Assembly (NCBI GenBank): GCA_900312665.1
Contig: ONZQ02000002.1
Span: 3,249,863 to 3,313,862, forward strand
Source: Cephalotrichum gorgonifer
Lineage: Eukaryota; Ascomycota; Sordariomycetes; Microascales; Microascaceae
DNA length: 64,000 nucleotides
Direction of reading: 5' to 3'
In this document: in pieces, positions 52,513 through 64,000 of the stretch
How the letters are laid out: the number at the start of each line of letters is the position of its first letter
Numbering within the stretch: the first letter of the stretch is position 1
The notes under the pieces: model-generated
Databases searched by the model: none
The model's input: only the letters and a program-made list of their open reading frames with translations
What the model was told of the DNA's origin: nothing
Program-made: the position numbers and the translations under genes

Positions 52513-55374
52513 ATGGGCAATTCCGGCTCGCAGGTCAGCAACTATGTTGCCGCGCCGTACTATCCGGCCCCGTATGGCGGTTGGGTCAGCAGCTGGGAGC
52601 AGAGTTATGCTCAAGCGAAGGCTCTGGTGGACCAGATGACGCTGGCGGAGAAGACGAACATCACCTCCGGGACAGGCATCTTCATGGGTATGCATAGTCG
52701 GGCCATTACTCCGCTTATATGTCTCTCTCTCGCAACTAACGATGTACAGGGTATGCAATGCGGACTTCTCATGTTCTGATCGCGAGAATGATGGCCTACT
52801 AACCAACTCCTCCGCAGTCGTTGTATTGGTAACTCAGGGAGTGCTGAGCGTGTCGGATTCCCCCAGCTCTGCCTGAATGACGCGCCCAGTGGTGTCCGCC
52901 AGGCCGACCTGGTAACGGCCTTCCCACCCGGAATCACCACCGGCTCAACCTGGGACAAAAACCTCATGTACCAGAGGGGTGTGGCCATAGGGGAAGAGTT
53001 CCGGGGGAAGGGCATCAACGTCTACCTCGGGCCATCGGTGGGCCCGCTCGGGAGGAAGCCAAAGGGCGGCCGGAATTGGGAAGGCTTTGGGTCGGATCCC
53101 GTTCTTCAGGCTGTTGCGGGGGCGCAGACCATTAAGGGTGTGCAGGAGCAGGGTGTCATTGCCACGATCAAGCACATTATTGGCAACGAGCAGGAGATGT
53201 ATAGGATGTACAATCCGTTTCAGACTGCATACAGCTCCAATATAGGTAAGGATGCCTATGTAGCCCGCGTGCGAGGGATATGGGAGGAGGGAAAGGGGCT
53301 AGTCTAACAATCACCAGATGACCGGACCCTGCACGAACTCTACTTGTGGCCCTTTGCTGAGGGTGTGCGTGCGGGCGTTGGCTCGGTCATGACGGCATAC
53401 AATGGGGTATCACCATCTCCTAAGCCCCCGAAAACCCACTCACCAGCTAACAAACCACCTATAGGTAAACGGAACCGCCGCCGTCCATAACAGCATGTTA
53501 ATAAACGGCATCCTAAAAGACGAGCTCGGGTTCCAGGGCTTCGTAATGTCTGACTGGATCTCCCACATGTCCGGAGTCGACTCCGCCATCGCCGGCCTTG
53601 ACATGAACATGCCCGGAGACACCATGGTCCCCCTCTTCGGCTACAGCTACTGGATGTACGAGCTCAGCCGCTCCGTCCTCAACGGCTCCGTCCCCGTCAC
53701 GCGCCTCAACGACATGGCGACTCGTATCGTCGCCACTTGGTACCACCTCGGCCAGGACAAGGACTACCCGGAACCAAACTTCTCCACCGCCACGAGGGAT
53801 AGGGAGGGGTTATTGTATCCTGCGGCGTTTCCGTTCTCGCCGACTGGAGTGGTGAATGAGTTTGTGAATGTGCAGGGGGAGCATTACCGCATCGCGAGGC
53901 AGGTGGCGCAGGATGGGATTACATTATTGAAGAATGAGGGGCAGCTGCTTCCTCTAAGTGGGTCGCGGGTGCTTTCGGTGTTTGGGACCGATGCACAAGA
54001 GAATCCGGATGGGGCTAACGCATGTACGGATCGGAACTGTAATAAAGGGACTCTGGGCCAGGGATGGGGATCGGGGACAGTTGAATATCCCTACCTGGAC
54101 TCGCCGATCGAGGGGATTAGGAAACGGACGGATAATGTCACGCTGTACGCGACGGACAAGTTTCCGAAGGTCCCAACGCCCAGCGAGGACGATGTCGCTA
54201 TTGTGTTCATCAGCTCCGACTCTGGAGAGAACCAATACACCGTCGAAGGGAACCACGGTGACCGGGACGCGTCCGGACTACACGCGTGGCACGGCGGCGA
54301 CGAGCTGGTGAAGAAGGCCGCGGAGACGTACGATAACGTTATCGTCGTTGTTCACACGGTCGGCCCGATCGTCATGGAGGATTGGATTGATCTCCCTAGC
54401 GTCAAGTCTGTTCTGTTCGCACATCTGCCTGGGCAGGAGGCCGGGGAGTCGCTCGCCAACGTCTTGTTCGGACATGTCTCGCCTAGCGGCCACCTGCCAT
54501 ACAGTATCCCAAAGCAGGAATCGGATTTCCCCGTCAGCGTTACGGATCTGATCAATAGCAACTCCCAGCAGGATGATTTCGTCGAGGGGCTGTAAGTTCG
54601 AGAGAGTAAGCACCATTAAATATTGCCCCAGCTAATCACTGCCACAGATACATCGACTACCGGTATCTCAACAAGGCGGGCATTAAGCCCCGGTATGCGT
54701 TTGGCTACGGTCTAAGCTACACTAACTTCTCCATCGCCAATGCTACCATCACGCCGGTCACCGAGCTGAGCCGTCTGCCTCCCACACGACCTAAGAAGGG
54801 CCCCACGCTCGACTACTCCGGCCCCATCCCAGACGCCGCAGAAGCTCTCGCGCCCAAGGGATTCAACAAGATCTTCCGGTATATCTACTCATGGCTCCAG
54901 CCCAACGAGGCTGAGGAAGCCGTCAAGCGCGCCAAGGGTCACACCTACCCCTATCCTGAGGGCTATAGCACCGTGCAGAAGCCAGGCCCCCGATCTGGCG
55001 GCGGAGAAGGCGGTAACCCTGCGCTCTGGGACGTGGCGTACACTCTCTCCGTAACGGTCCGAAACTCAGGATCCACGTACCCGGGCAAGGCAGTCGTGCA
55101 AGCGTATGTGCAGTTCCCTGAGGGACGCTATGATACACCGATTATCCAGCTGCGCGACTTTGAGAAGACGAAGGAGCTGGGACCCGGGGAGGAGGAGAAG
55201 GTTGAGTTGAAGCTGACAAGGAAGGACCTGAGTGTCTGGGACGTGGAGGTGCAGGATTGGGTTGTGCCGGAAGGGGGGTTCAAGATTTGGGTTGGAGAGG
55301 CGAGTGATGATTTGCATCTTGTGTGCTATTCAGATGAGTTGAGTTGCCAGGGGGATGTGGACAGCCCTGTGTAA
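52513..55374 (+). CDS. GH3 beta-glucosidase with a twin intron
   Basis: The frame is restored by exons 52513-52687, a single base at 52750, 52818-53245, 53318-53406, 53465-54591 and 54648-55374, giving 848 residues. The GH3 catalytic barrel has the nucleophile Asp in GFVMSDW and the KHIIGNEQE motif; the alpha/beta sandwich (GEDA-like region with HLPGQEAGESLANVLFG) and a fibronectin-III-like C-terminal domain follow. The protein is like the beta-glucosidase M type of Aspergillus and should cleave terminal glucose from cello-oligosaccharides or glycosides. From this start (MGNSGSQVSN) no signal peptide is seen, so an upstream exon or an intracellular enzyme is possible. Between the first large exons two introns lie back to back with only one base between them (see findings). 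Confidence 0.9.
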
Positions 55375-56378
55375 AGCTTGGGCTTCTTGGTTTGGTTCGT
55401 GGGTGGCGAATATATGAATACTTCTATGTCATAAACGTAATATCTCCCTAACAAAACTCTTCTTTCTTTGTGGCTTGTCGATAACAGTCCCTCTCGAATC
55501 AGGACTGTGCCGGATCTCGAGTAAGACAACCTAGCACTTGCAAAAAGCTTGGCTCCTCTCCCATGGCTGAAGACGCTCCAGGCTATATTGGTGTATTGCC
55601 TCGCACCATTCGAACGAAGTATACGATGCTGAATATTACACATATTCCCCTTTTCTCCAAAAGCCTCGGCTGAACCTATGAAGTGCCGCGATCTAAATTA
55701 TCTGGTGGACATTGCAAATACCCCGACGCTATTCCGTTTTAGAAGTCCAGCTAATGTTTCTCAGAATGAGCACGCGTAGGGAAGGCGAGACCGCCCCCAA
55801 AATTCTCCACACAGATCATTCCCCCACTTAGGAATACCCCAGTTGCCCCAAAGCAAGATCTCAACGTCCTCAGCTCGATAAAATTATTTCAAGTCAAGTT
55901 ACGGATCGTACAATACTAGCAAAGGGAGGCCCCCAAATTCGGGCGCTAGACTGGGCTGGGCCGCTGAGAACTTGAAATAACCGTTGTTACTTAATAACAT
56001 ATACCAACATAAGACAGGGATTAGATTTTCGGGCATCGGGGTAATAACCTCTCGAAGAGCTAAGCGAAACAATTGGACCGCTTCTTGACCAAACCCCACA
56101 CCCCAATATTTCCCATGCTACCCCGCAGCCCTCCGCATTTGTGGGGAAACGGACCTCGTGGCTCGGGGAAAAGCAGGAGAAAGAAGCGAGGACACGAGGG
56201 CAGGTGGATTTTCTCCGCACTTGCCCAGCCTTGACCCTCAATCTCCGAAACCCACGGGCAGCGGACGATCTTTCGGGGAGCAATTCAAGAAACTCGAAGC
56301 CCCTTCTCAACCGCCCACCCCCTGAACGGTAGGCGAACCTGTTTCCAGAAGAACCTTAGACCCCACAATTTCATCCAC
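55375..56378. other. intergenic, promoter side of the regulator gene
   Basis: About 1 kb without a supported gene. Confidence 0.5.
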
Positions 56379-59277
56379 ATGGACTCGCCCCCGGCAACTG
56401 GTGCTGAGTCGGCCCACTCGGAGGGCGACATCCCGTCTTGTCAGGGGTGTCGGCGCCGAAAGCTCCGATGCTCGCGGGAGAAGCCGACTTGTGCTCACTG
56501 CCTGAGACTGGGTAAGCGTGTCCTTGTGTACTCGTCTGCGCTGAATCGTCCTTCGTCGGTGCTAATACGGTTAGAGTCGCCTTGTGTGTATGACGCAAAG
56601 AAGAGCAAGCCGGGTGTGAAGGCTGGAGCGATAGAGTCGCTGAACCGGAGGGTTGGTATGTAGATCGAGCCGCCCTGTTTTGCCCACGACACGACATGGC
56701 ATGACTCTTGTTGCCACTTGCTATTCTTGTCTAACTCCACACAGAGGCTCTGGAGAATGTCGCACTAGAGAATTCGCGGCAGGGCAGCAGCCGGGATCAA
56801 CCACCAGCAGCGCCGACAGACACACAGCAAATCATCGGAGCCTTTTCCAGTCTGATCCAGGAACTACGAGGTCTTGTCTCCAGCGCCAGGGCCCCGCCAT
56901 CACAGCAGGGTAGCTCAGTATCGCCGAGGAATCTTGGCCCGGTAGCTGCGACACCCGCGCCCTATACCTCGCCGCCCGAGAACGGATATACATTCCGAGA
57001 CCCCACTCATGTGCAGAGCCATCCACGGAAGAAGAGGAGGGTTGACAGCTGTGGGAATCCGAACATCGAGCTTACCGGTCAACTTGAGGAGCTAGCGAAT
57101 GACTCAACCAACCTGCCCCCTCCAGCATTCCTTGAGGAGATTATCGATGCGTACTTTAATATCATCCAACCGTGGATACCAATACTGCATGAGACATACT
57201 TCCGGCGCCGCATAGACAATGACGAGGAGCGGCCTGAGCTGGTGGTTCTGCTGCACGCTATCGTGGTTGCAGCCGCCCGATTCGTGGATTCTCCTGGCCG
57301 GGGGATAACCGGCCAGGAGGTGGAACTTTGGACGTCGAGGTCGAGGAGGATTGTCAAGACGTCCGCCATGGAGGCATTATCGGTCGAGAACTTACAGGCA
57401 TTGATTATAATAGCGTTCAATGATGTGAGTTTAGAGATACCTCGGGTCAATCATTCCCTGGATACTGACCGTTGGCTAGATGGGTAACGGCGACATGTCA
57501 AAGGCGTGGCCGGTGATCGGCTCCCTCACGCGTACCGTCGAGTATTTACAGCTCAGTGTAGAAACCGATGATCGACAGGAGAAGCCACTGTTGAGACCAC
57601 TGTTGTCCATACCGCCGGCACATAATTGGACGCAAGAGGAGGAGAGGAGACGGGTATTTTGGACAATCTTCGCCCTTGATAGGTGTGTCATGGACGCCAG
57701 GGTCACGTTAGGGAGGAATACTAACAATAATGTGATACAGGCTTTGCTCCGTGATGACAGGGTATTTTCAGCCTTCCCAGAACGGTTTCCCGAGGTCTTG
57801 AGTGCTAACGGACTACAGCTGGAATACGAGCTTAACGTCCGACGACGTCCGCAGAAGACTCCCCGCAGACGGAGGGCTTTGGCATAAGGAAGACCCTGTG
57901 ACCACACCATACTTCGGGATCTGGGACCGCTCGGCGGCGAAAATCGGCAACTCTATCGCCTTCCTTCCGGCGCACTACCCGTCCCCCGACCAGATCACCG
58001 ACGCGCCGCCCGAGACGCCGACGACTGCGATGAGCGCCCCAAGCGGCATCTCCACGGTAGATATGTCGACGGTGGGGGCCTTCGCCTACTGCATCGAGGC
58101 CACGGAGTCCCTGAGCCGAGTAACGACGTATTTTCTGCAGCAGAGGATAAACTTCCAGGACCGTCAGGAGGTTGGGAATTGGCTCACCAGATTCAAGGAG
58201 TTGGATTTGCGCCTTGTTCAGTAGGGGGTTTCCCACTCCCTCTGACGCTCGAGATTCGGGTGTATGCTGACGGAAATAACTAGTTGGAAGATGTTCCTGC
58301 CTCGAAAATGGAAAGACTCCAACATCTCCCGGCGGGAAACCCTCACCATCATGGACCCGAACCTGACCCTGGCGCATGTTACCCACAACACGTCAATGAT
58401 TCTCCTTCACCAGCAGATCGCGTATCCGCCGCCCCAGTGGACCGGGATCGTCAGGATGCCCAGCGCTCACAGCGCGGACACGTGCTTGGTGGCTGCCTCG
58501 GAGACTGCGACGATTGCGGAGAAGTATCTCAGGTACACGCCGGAGCGTGGGCCCAACAGTAGCCAGTTTGCCTTCTGCGTCTTTATTAGTGCCCGTGCTC
58601 TCCTCGGTAAGTTGGCGTCAGCTCCCGTGTGACCGTGTGATATTGCTATTATTGTATTAGCTAATAGAAGACCAAAAGTACACCGGAAATATTGCAACAC
58701 GGATTTGGCTCCTGAGTTCTGGCTGCTCGTCGACTGTCTTGATGAGATGGCCAGGCGGTGGGTTGGGTTGACGTCCACGGTGGAAGACAGACCTTCTCTG
58801 GCGGCGAAGTATAGCTCAATATTGAGGGAGCTTCATAACCGCTGCGAGACGGACCCGGACTTCTCTCTGGATGTTCTAGGGTATTCCACGGACGGCTTCT
58901 CCAATCAGACCGCGGACTCACTGGCGAAGGGGCGTGGCGCCATTCAGGATTACAGACAAGCCGATACCATCGTGGCTCAAACATCATTCGATACGGCTAC
59001 TGCGTCAAACGCACATCGTTTCGATTCCACCGCGGCTAACGGCGCTCGAACGTTTGTACCTGTTGGTGGGGGAGGTCCCACGTTCCAGACATCCCCGACC
59101 AGCCAAGTTCCAGAGCACCACTCGAACGATGAACTGACAGCTATATCAACGGCTCTAATGGACCAGGACTACGCTCAGATGGACAGGGTCATAAGTTTTG
59201 ATGATATGTTGTTTACCGTTCAAACTGGAAACGAGGACACCGCAGCTATGGCAGGGGGGAATTGGACCTTTGGATAG
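56379..59277 (+). CDS. Zn2Cys6 transcription factor with fungal MHR domain
   Basis: Eight exons (56379-56511, 56575-56655, 56745-57424, 57480-57682, 57741-57761, 57819-58220, 58284-58606, 58679-59277) encode 813 residues. The binuclear zinc cluster is complete at Cys21, 24, 31, 38, 41 and 48 (CQGCRRRKLRC), and its last loop is split by intron 1. A linker and dimerisation region follow, then the fungal-specific middle homology domain (FLEEIIDAYFNIIQPWIPIL, FALDRLCSVMTGWNTSLTSD). Exon 5 is only 21 nt and encodes LCSVMTG; without it the conserved WNTSLTSDDV block is out of frame. The protein should bind DNA in the nucleus, probably at CGG repeats. Its position next to a GH3 gene, a sugar transporter and a DUF2264 gene suggests control of carbohydrate use. 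Confidence 0.92.
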
Positions 59278-59598
59278 ATAGTGTGGCCTTGAAGTGTTGG
59301 AGATGTTTGCCAGGTATGGAGAATGAGAAGAGAACATGACAAGGTCTGTCGTTCCATTTTAATATGCGATGGTCATTCGGCTCAGTTTGGCTCTGTACGT
59401 AGTTAGTTCGCAGGGGAGAATGGTGTCGAAATGAGATCAGGAGTATCAGTAGGAATTGAGAATCGAAATTAATTTTTGCTGGGATTAGGAATGAAGCTGA
59501 TATTGGCAAGCTCAATAAATTATATAAAAACCATTCCACCCATGTCCGAACAAAGCAGGTGGTCACCATTTCTCCTTATAGACTATATACTGAGTAAC
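59278..59598. other. intergenic between convergent genes
   Basis: This is 3' flank of the regulator and transporter genes. Nothing else is seen. Confidence 0.6.
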
Positions 59599-61221
59599 CT
59601 AAGCCCTGTCAACCTGCTCCACAGCAGCTTTAGCAGCCAGATTCTTGCCGTCGCTAACAGCATCGTCGCCGTGCACGTCCAGGCCCATCTGCTTCATGGC
59701 GTTCGTGCCCACCGCAGCATCCTCCCCGTCAAAGATCCTGGCCACATCCTCGAGAGACCTGCCCTTAGTTTCCGGGAAGAAGAAGTAGATGAGGGTGAAG
59801 TGGACGCCAATCGCGACACACCAAACGATGTAGTACTTCCAAGCAATCGCCTCCATCGCGACGGGGTTGGCGAAGGAGTTGTAGAGACCGGCCAGGTTTC
59901 CGGTGAGCTGGTACAACATAGAGGCCTTGGCGCGGAGCGAGTAGGGGGTGATCTCCATGATGTAGGTGGCGCCGATGGGCGAGATGGCGTGGTACCAGAA
60001 CTGGAAGATGAAGATCATGGCAAGCACGGCGGCAGCGTAGCCGGTGTGCTTGAAGCCCGTCTCCTGGTTGATCGCCGAGCAGACAGTCCAGATGATGTAC
60101 GACACTCCCATACCAGCCATACCGACAAGGAAGAGCGTGCGCCGACCCCACTTGTCCACGAGCGAGGCGAAGACGCAGGCCGAGAGGAAGCCCCAGATCT
60201 GTAGGCAGCCGTTGATAATGAGCTGGGTCTTCGGGTCGGTGACGTTGATGGAGTTGAGGACCTTGGCGAGGAAGTACGAGGCGAGGGCGTTGCCCGACCA
60301 CTGCAACATGGCGGGGATGTATAGGGCGAGGAAGAGGCGGTGCCAGTTGCCCTTGGAGGAGACGTACTCGCCCCAGCGGGACGCGTTCTGGACCTTCTCA
60401 ATCTCGAGGGTGGCGGTGATTTCGGCCATCTCGAACCGGGCTAGCCGGGAGTTAGGATCTCCGTAGCCGTGCCACTTGACCAAGATGTCCTTTGCCTCCT
60501 GATAGCGGCCCTGGTAGACGAGCCACCTGGGAGACTCGGGGGCGAACATGACCAGGGCGGCCTGCGCGATGGAGAAGGTGCACTGCAACAAGCTGGGGAG
60601 GCGCCAGGCCCAGGCGTTCTCCATCTTGAAGGTGCCGAATGTCACCCAGGCGGCGATGAGGGCGCCGAGCGGCCACGAGACCATGAGGAATGAGACGATC
60701 TTTCCGCGGTGGGTCGGATACGCAACCTCGGACAATAGAGGGGGCGACGCGGTCGACACGATTCCCAGGCCGAAGCCGATTATGAAGCGGGACGCGACGA
60801 ACATGCCGTAGTTCTTCGCGGCGGTCTGGACAATGGACCCGACGATGATGAGGACGGAGCCGATGAAGATGGGCTTGCGGCGGCCGAGCCAGTCGCACAG
60901 CTGGGAGGAGATGAGGATGGAGATGAGCACGCCGCCGTTGGGGCCGAAGGTCATTGCGCCGAGGCGCGTGCCCATGGGCTTGCCGAAGAACTCTTGCCAC
61001 TGGGGGAGCGACTGCATGCCGTTGAGCATGCTGGCGTCGAATCCCGTGGCGGTCTGGGTCAGGAGACCGCAGAGGAGGAGGAGGTTGAGCTTCCAGAGGG
61101 TCCCATCTCTGTACCAGGGCGCGCGATTGGTTGGGATGACGTCCGCGAGGCAGAGGCCCTGGAAGTCGTCGTCGCCGCTGCTGGGCAGCTGGCTTTCTTC
61201 GGGGTTGGACTTGGAGGCCAT
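59599..61221 (-). CDS. MFS sugar transporter (sugar porter family)
   Basis: A single exon encodes 540 residues. About twelve hydrophobic helices are spread over residues 45-500. Sugar-porter signatures are present: DWLGRRKPIFIG after helix 2, PESPRWLVYQGR before the central loop, DKWGRRTLFLVG after helix 8, and PETKGRSLEDVARIF at the end. The central loop has the usual charged segment (YVSSKGNWHRLFLALYIP). It resembles fungal lactose-permease-like and hexose transporters of the plasma membrane, which import sugars with protons; the sugar is unknown. The ATG at 61219-61221 is the first in frame and gives a normal N-terminal length. It is divergent from the DUF2264 gene, with about 0.8 kb between their starts. 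Confidence 0.95.
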   Translation of the reverse strand: MASKSNPEESQLPSSGDDDFQGLCLADVIPTNRAPWYRDGTLWKLNLLLLCGLLTQTATGFDASMLNGMQSLPQWQEFFGKPMGTRLGAMTFGPNGGVLISILISSQLCDWLGRRKPIFIGSVLIIVGSIVQTAAKNYGMFVASRFIIGFGLGIVSTASPPLLSEVAYPTHRGKIVSFLMVSWPLGALIAAWVTFGTFKMENAWAWRLPSLLQCTFSIAQAALVMFAPESPRWLVYQGRYQEAKDILVKWHGYGDPNSRLARFEMAEITATLEIEKVQNASRWGEYVSSKGNWHRLFLALYIPAMLQWSGNALASYFLAKVLNSINVTDPKTQLIINGCLQIWGFLSACVFASLVDKWGRRTLFLVGMAGMGVSYIIWTVCSAINQETGFKHTGYAAAVLAMIFIFQFWYHAISPIGATYIMEITPYSLRAKASMLYQLTGNLAGLYNSFANPVAMEAIAWKYYIVWCVAIGVHFTLIYFFFPETKGRSLEDVARIFDGEDAAVGTNAMKQMGLDVHGDDAVSDGKNLAAKAAVEQVDRA

Positions 61222-62031
61222 GGCGTTTGTGTGCTTGTCTTCCCAGGTGTCCGTCCCGACTGGAGATTGGGTTGGGGGATTGGTGATTGATTAGAGTTGG
61301 TGTTGACGCGGGTATACTCTTCTTTATATCCACAATGTGGATGCGAGGGGTGCGCTGAGGAGAGAAGGGGGGGTGAAGGGGGGTGGTATTAGGAGGGAAC
61401 TTGCACGTCGGTCACCGGCAGATTCCAGGGTTCGATGCGGGGGACGCTTTCCCTGTGGGGAGGCATGTGATGGGCGTCTGAAAAACAAGAAAACCGGGGG
61501 ATAATATGGATGGTGGGGATTTCACCAGTCTCTGGAAGCTAATGGTCTAGAAGACCCCTATTCTCCACTTTACTACATATTCTTAGCTCTAATCTGGAGA
61601 AAGATGGAGATAGAGGGATGGGGAATGAGCCCACCTTGCCGGACGATTCTGCGGCCGGCCAACGCCCGACACCCCGATTCTCGCACTAGCGTCGGAATGG
61701 AAGGATCATCTCCTTCCGCGGTCCTACTATGCTGCCGTGCCGCTCCAATCTACTCCGGATGGCAAGTCCCGCTGCCGATCCTTCTGCCACCCGAATCCAC
61801 TCGCTTTTTGACATCCAGTAATTACGACAGGGTAGCCAACGGCCGATACTACCTCGCTCTCACATCTGATCACCACCTCTTTCCCTGCCCGTCAACGAAC
61901 GCTTGCAATCAGTCGCGCTCCAGTGTGAATTTCTTTGTCGCATTCCTCTCGCTTTTTTTTTGGGTCTGTGTCGACAACTTGTTCTGATTTTATTAATCTT
62001 ACAACCACTGTTTTGCCCTCCAGTCCACGCG
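61222..62031. promoter_or_regulatory. divergent promoter of transporter and DUF2264 genes
   Basis: The region separates two divergent start codons. A GTGGGG at 61455-61460 fits the short consensus for the carbon-repressor CreA, but such sites occur often by chance. Several CGG-containing sites are present and cannot be assigned. Confidence 0.35.
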
Positions 62032-64000
62032 ATGCCGCCGTTGCCAGGTTTCTCAGACAACCCGCTGCGGAGTCGCTCGGACGTTGTGCGGGCCACGCTG
62101 GCATTGCTCCGGCCCCTGCTGCAGCATTTCTCCCCTGGAAAGGGCAGGATTCGTTTGCCGAGTTCAACGGGCGCCCATTTCGATGAGGTTGCCGCCCAGC
62201 TAGAGGGCTTCGCGAGGCCCCTATGGGCGGTCGGCGGCCTACTTATGGGGTTAGGCTCCGACACGGACCCGGAGCTCGCTTCTGATATCACGGAGGTTGT
62301 CAAGCCATGGTTAGATGGGATCGCGACAGGCACAGATCCAGAGCACCCTGACTACTGGGGGACTATGGATGATATCAACCAGCGGATGGTCGAGGCTGAG
62401 ATCGTCGCATTTGCTCTGCTATCTGCGCCCGAGCACATACTGGAGACCTATGACGAGAGGACAAAAGCGAATATTGGGAACTGGCTCAAGAGCCTACACA
62501 ACCTGCCGATGCCTAAGAACAACTGGCGGTGGTTCAGGGTGTTCGCCAACCTGGCGCGCGTCAAGGCTCTGGGGGAGCCTCTTGATGACGTCCGTGACGA
62601 GATTGCGTCGGATCTTGACCTCCTTGATGGGTTCTATCGATTCGACGGATGGTCTGCGGACGGGCCGTGGCTCACTAATGAGCAACAGGAGGCCGAGGTG
62701 GCGCAATATGAGGTTACGGGGAGACGAGACGCGGTTGGCGTCGGGCGCCAGGCAGACTATTACTCCGGGAGCTTCGCCATCCAGTTCAGCCAGCTCCTGT
62801 ATGTTCGCTTTGCGGCTGATGTTGACCCCGAGAGGGCGGAGAAGTATCGTCAGCGGGCAAAAGATTTCGGGGCGGGTTTCTGGAGGTACTTTGATGCATC
62901 AGGTATGGGTACCCTCTTTCCACACACACACATAGCTAGAAGTATGCCGTTATTGACAATTGAAGGCGCTGCGATTCCCTTTGGCCGCTCTCTTACCTAC
63001 CGGTTCGCATGCGGTGGATACTTCGCCGCGCTGGCGCTAGCTGGCATCCCTGACATGCCTGCTCCGCTGGAGTCTCCAGGCGCGATAAAGGGGTTCCTCC
63101 TGCGACACCTTCGCTGGTGGGCTACGCACTCGGACGACGTGTTCTACCCCGACGGCACCATGAATATTGGCTATCTTTACCCGTAAGATGGATGACCTCC
63201 CTCGGGTATATCCCCCACTCACACAGCGTCTGATAACGTTTGCCAGGAATATGTTTATGTGCGAAGATTACAACTCCCCGCAGTCCCCATACTGGTGTCT
63301 CAAGACCCTCGTAGTGGTCGCTCTCTCGAGTGATGACGCCTTCTGGGCGTCGGATGAGGCGCCCTACCCCGACTTCTCCCCGGCCAGTGCCCTGGTTCCT
63401 GCGCCGGAGCAGATATTATGCAACCACCCCCGCGGCAACCACCACTTCTTCCTATCGCCGGGTCAGTTCGTCGGGTGGCCGATGAAAGCCAACCAGGCAA
63501 AGTACTGCAAGTTCGCTTATTCCTCCAGCTTCGCCTTCTCGGTGCCGACGGGGCCGTTGATCCAGCAGATTGCCCCCGATAACACACTGGCGCTAAGCCG
63601 AGATGGGAGGGAGACTTGGGCCGTCAAGTGGAAGTGCGAGGAGGTCCGCTTCTCGAAGATCGACGTGCTGGGCGGTTCAAGCCTGGAGACGGTCACCGGC
63701 GCAACCGCCACTTGGTATCCCTGGGGCGACCGAGCGGTGTCGGTTCAGACCACACTCATACCCCCAACTGACCAGAAGCCGGACTGGCACACCCGCGTCC
63801 ACCGCATCCGCGTCCACACGCCGCAGCGGACGCTCCATACCGTCGAGGGTGGCTTTGCGGTGATGGGTCGCCGTCTGTCTGACAGCCGAGACCTCTCAGT
63901 TTTGGAAGAACTGCCGGACGATGCGACGCTAGGCTGGGAGGGGATTCTGGAGGACCAGGCCCAGAGGTCCGTCCTCGTCTCATCAGCGGCTGGAGCGTGC
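62032..64000 (+). CDS. DUF2264 (GH154-like) protein, 3' end beyond window
   Basis: Exons 62032-62902, 62966-63182 and 63247 to the right edge encode at least 613 residues; the C-terminus is cut off. The N-terminal half is the helical DUF2264 domain (alpha/alpha-barrel) with NPLRSRSDVVRATLALLRPL, MPKNNWRWFRVFANLARVK and DGWSADGPW, followed by GAAIPFGRSLTYRFACGGYF and NMFMCEDYNSPQSPYWCLKT, which probably line the active site. A beta-rich C-terminal part begins near residue 470. To my knowledge DUF2264 proteins include CAZy family GH154 with beta-glucuronidase activity on plant or microbial glycans; the exact activity here is not shown. Intron 1 is 63 nt, so an unspliced reading also stays open, but splicing restores the conserved GAAIPFGRS block. 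Confidence 0.88.

Noticed and set aside
60452..61333. Long minus-strand frame overlapping the transporter gene
   Set aside because: It is rich in Arg, His and Pro and out of frame with the clear sugar transporter; a GC-rich shadow frame.

Overview
This window is nuclear DNA of a filamentous ascomycete (Pezizomycotina, most like Eurotiomycetes such as Aspergillus or Penicillium; the exact taxon is an inference). The evidence is short spliceosomal introns (mostly 54-130 nt) with GTRNGY donors, CTAAC/CTGAC branch sites and YAG acceptors, and families that are almost confined to filamentous fungi: UstYa-type DUF3328, HET domain, HeLo domain, fungal NACHT proteins, Zn2Cys6/MHR regulators and fungal GH3. 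Genes lie on both strands, are widely spaced, and show accessory-region character. I found no tRNA, rRNA, CRISPR array, intact transposon or PKS/NRPS gene.

Layout. 1-13 kb: an F-box protein cut by the left edge, a GPI-anchored DUF7735-like protein with a broken signal peptide, an unknown protein, a GH43 arabinofuranosidase-like enzyme, a seven-exon FAD oxidoreductase, a Cdc42-like GTPase with substituted catalytic residues, and an astacin metalloprotease with a cysteine-rich tail. 13-24 kb: a MARVEL-type membrane protein, a SUFU-domain protein, a ricin-B-like single-pass membrane protein, a HET-S-like HeLo protein with a C-terminal two-repeat amyloid motif, and a CE3-like SGNH esterase. 24-35 kb: two members of one F-box/2EXR-like family (one broken), an intracellular subtilase, a HET-domain protein and a small unknown protein. 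35-48 kb: two short-chain dehydrogenases, an NLP (NPP1) cytolysin gene with a frameshift, a NACHT NLR and an F-box/LRR-like protein. 48-50 kb: a short secreted peptide gene head-to-head with a UstYa-like oxidase gene, which suggests a small RiPP locus. 52-64 kb: a GH3 beta-glucosidase, a Zn2Cys6 regulator, an MFS sugar transporter and a DUF2264 (GH154-like) enzyme cut by the right edge, which together look like a carbohydrate-use cluster.

Themes. Three genes belong to fungal non-self recognition or cell-death families (HET-S-like, HET domain, NLR). Several encode secreted or plant-facing products (GH43, CE3, GH3, DUF2264, astacin, NLP). Three genes carry small frame breaks, which points either to gene decay in an accessory region or to indel errors in the assembly. 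Exon joins were derived by hand from splice consensus, frame continuity and family similarity. Every multi-exon total given here is a multiple of three, but no transcript data were available.
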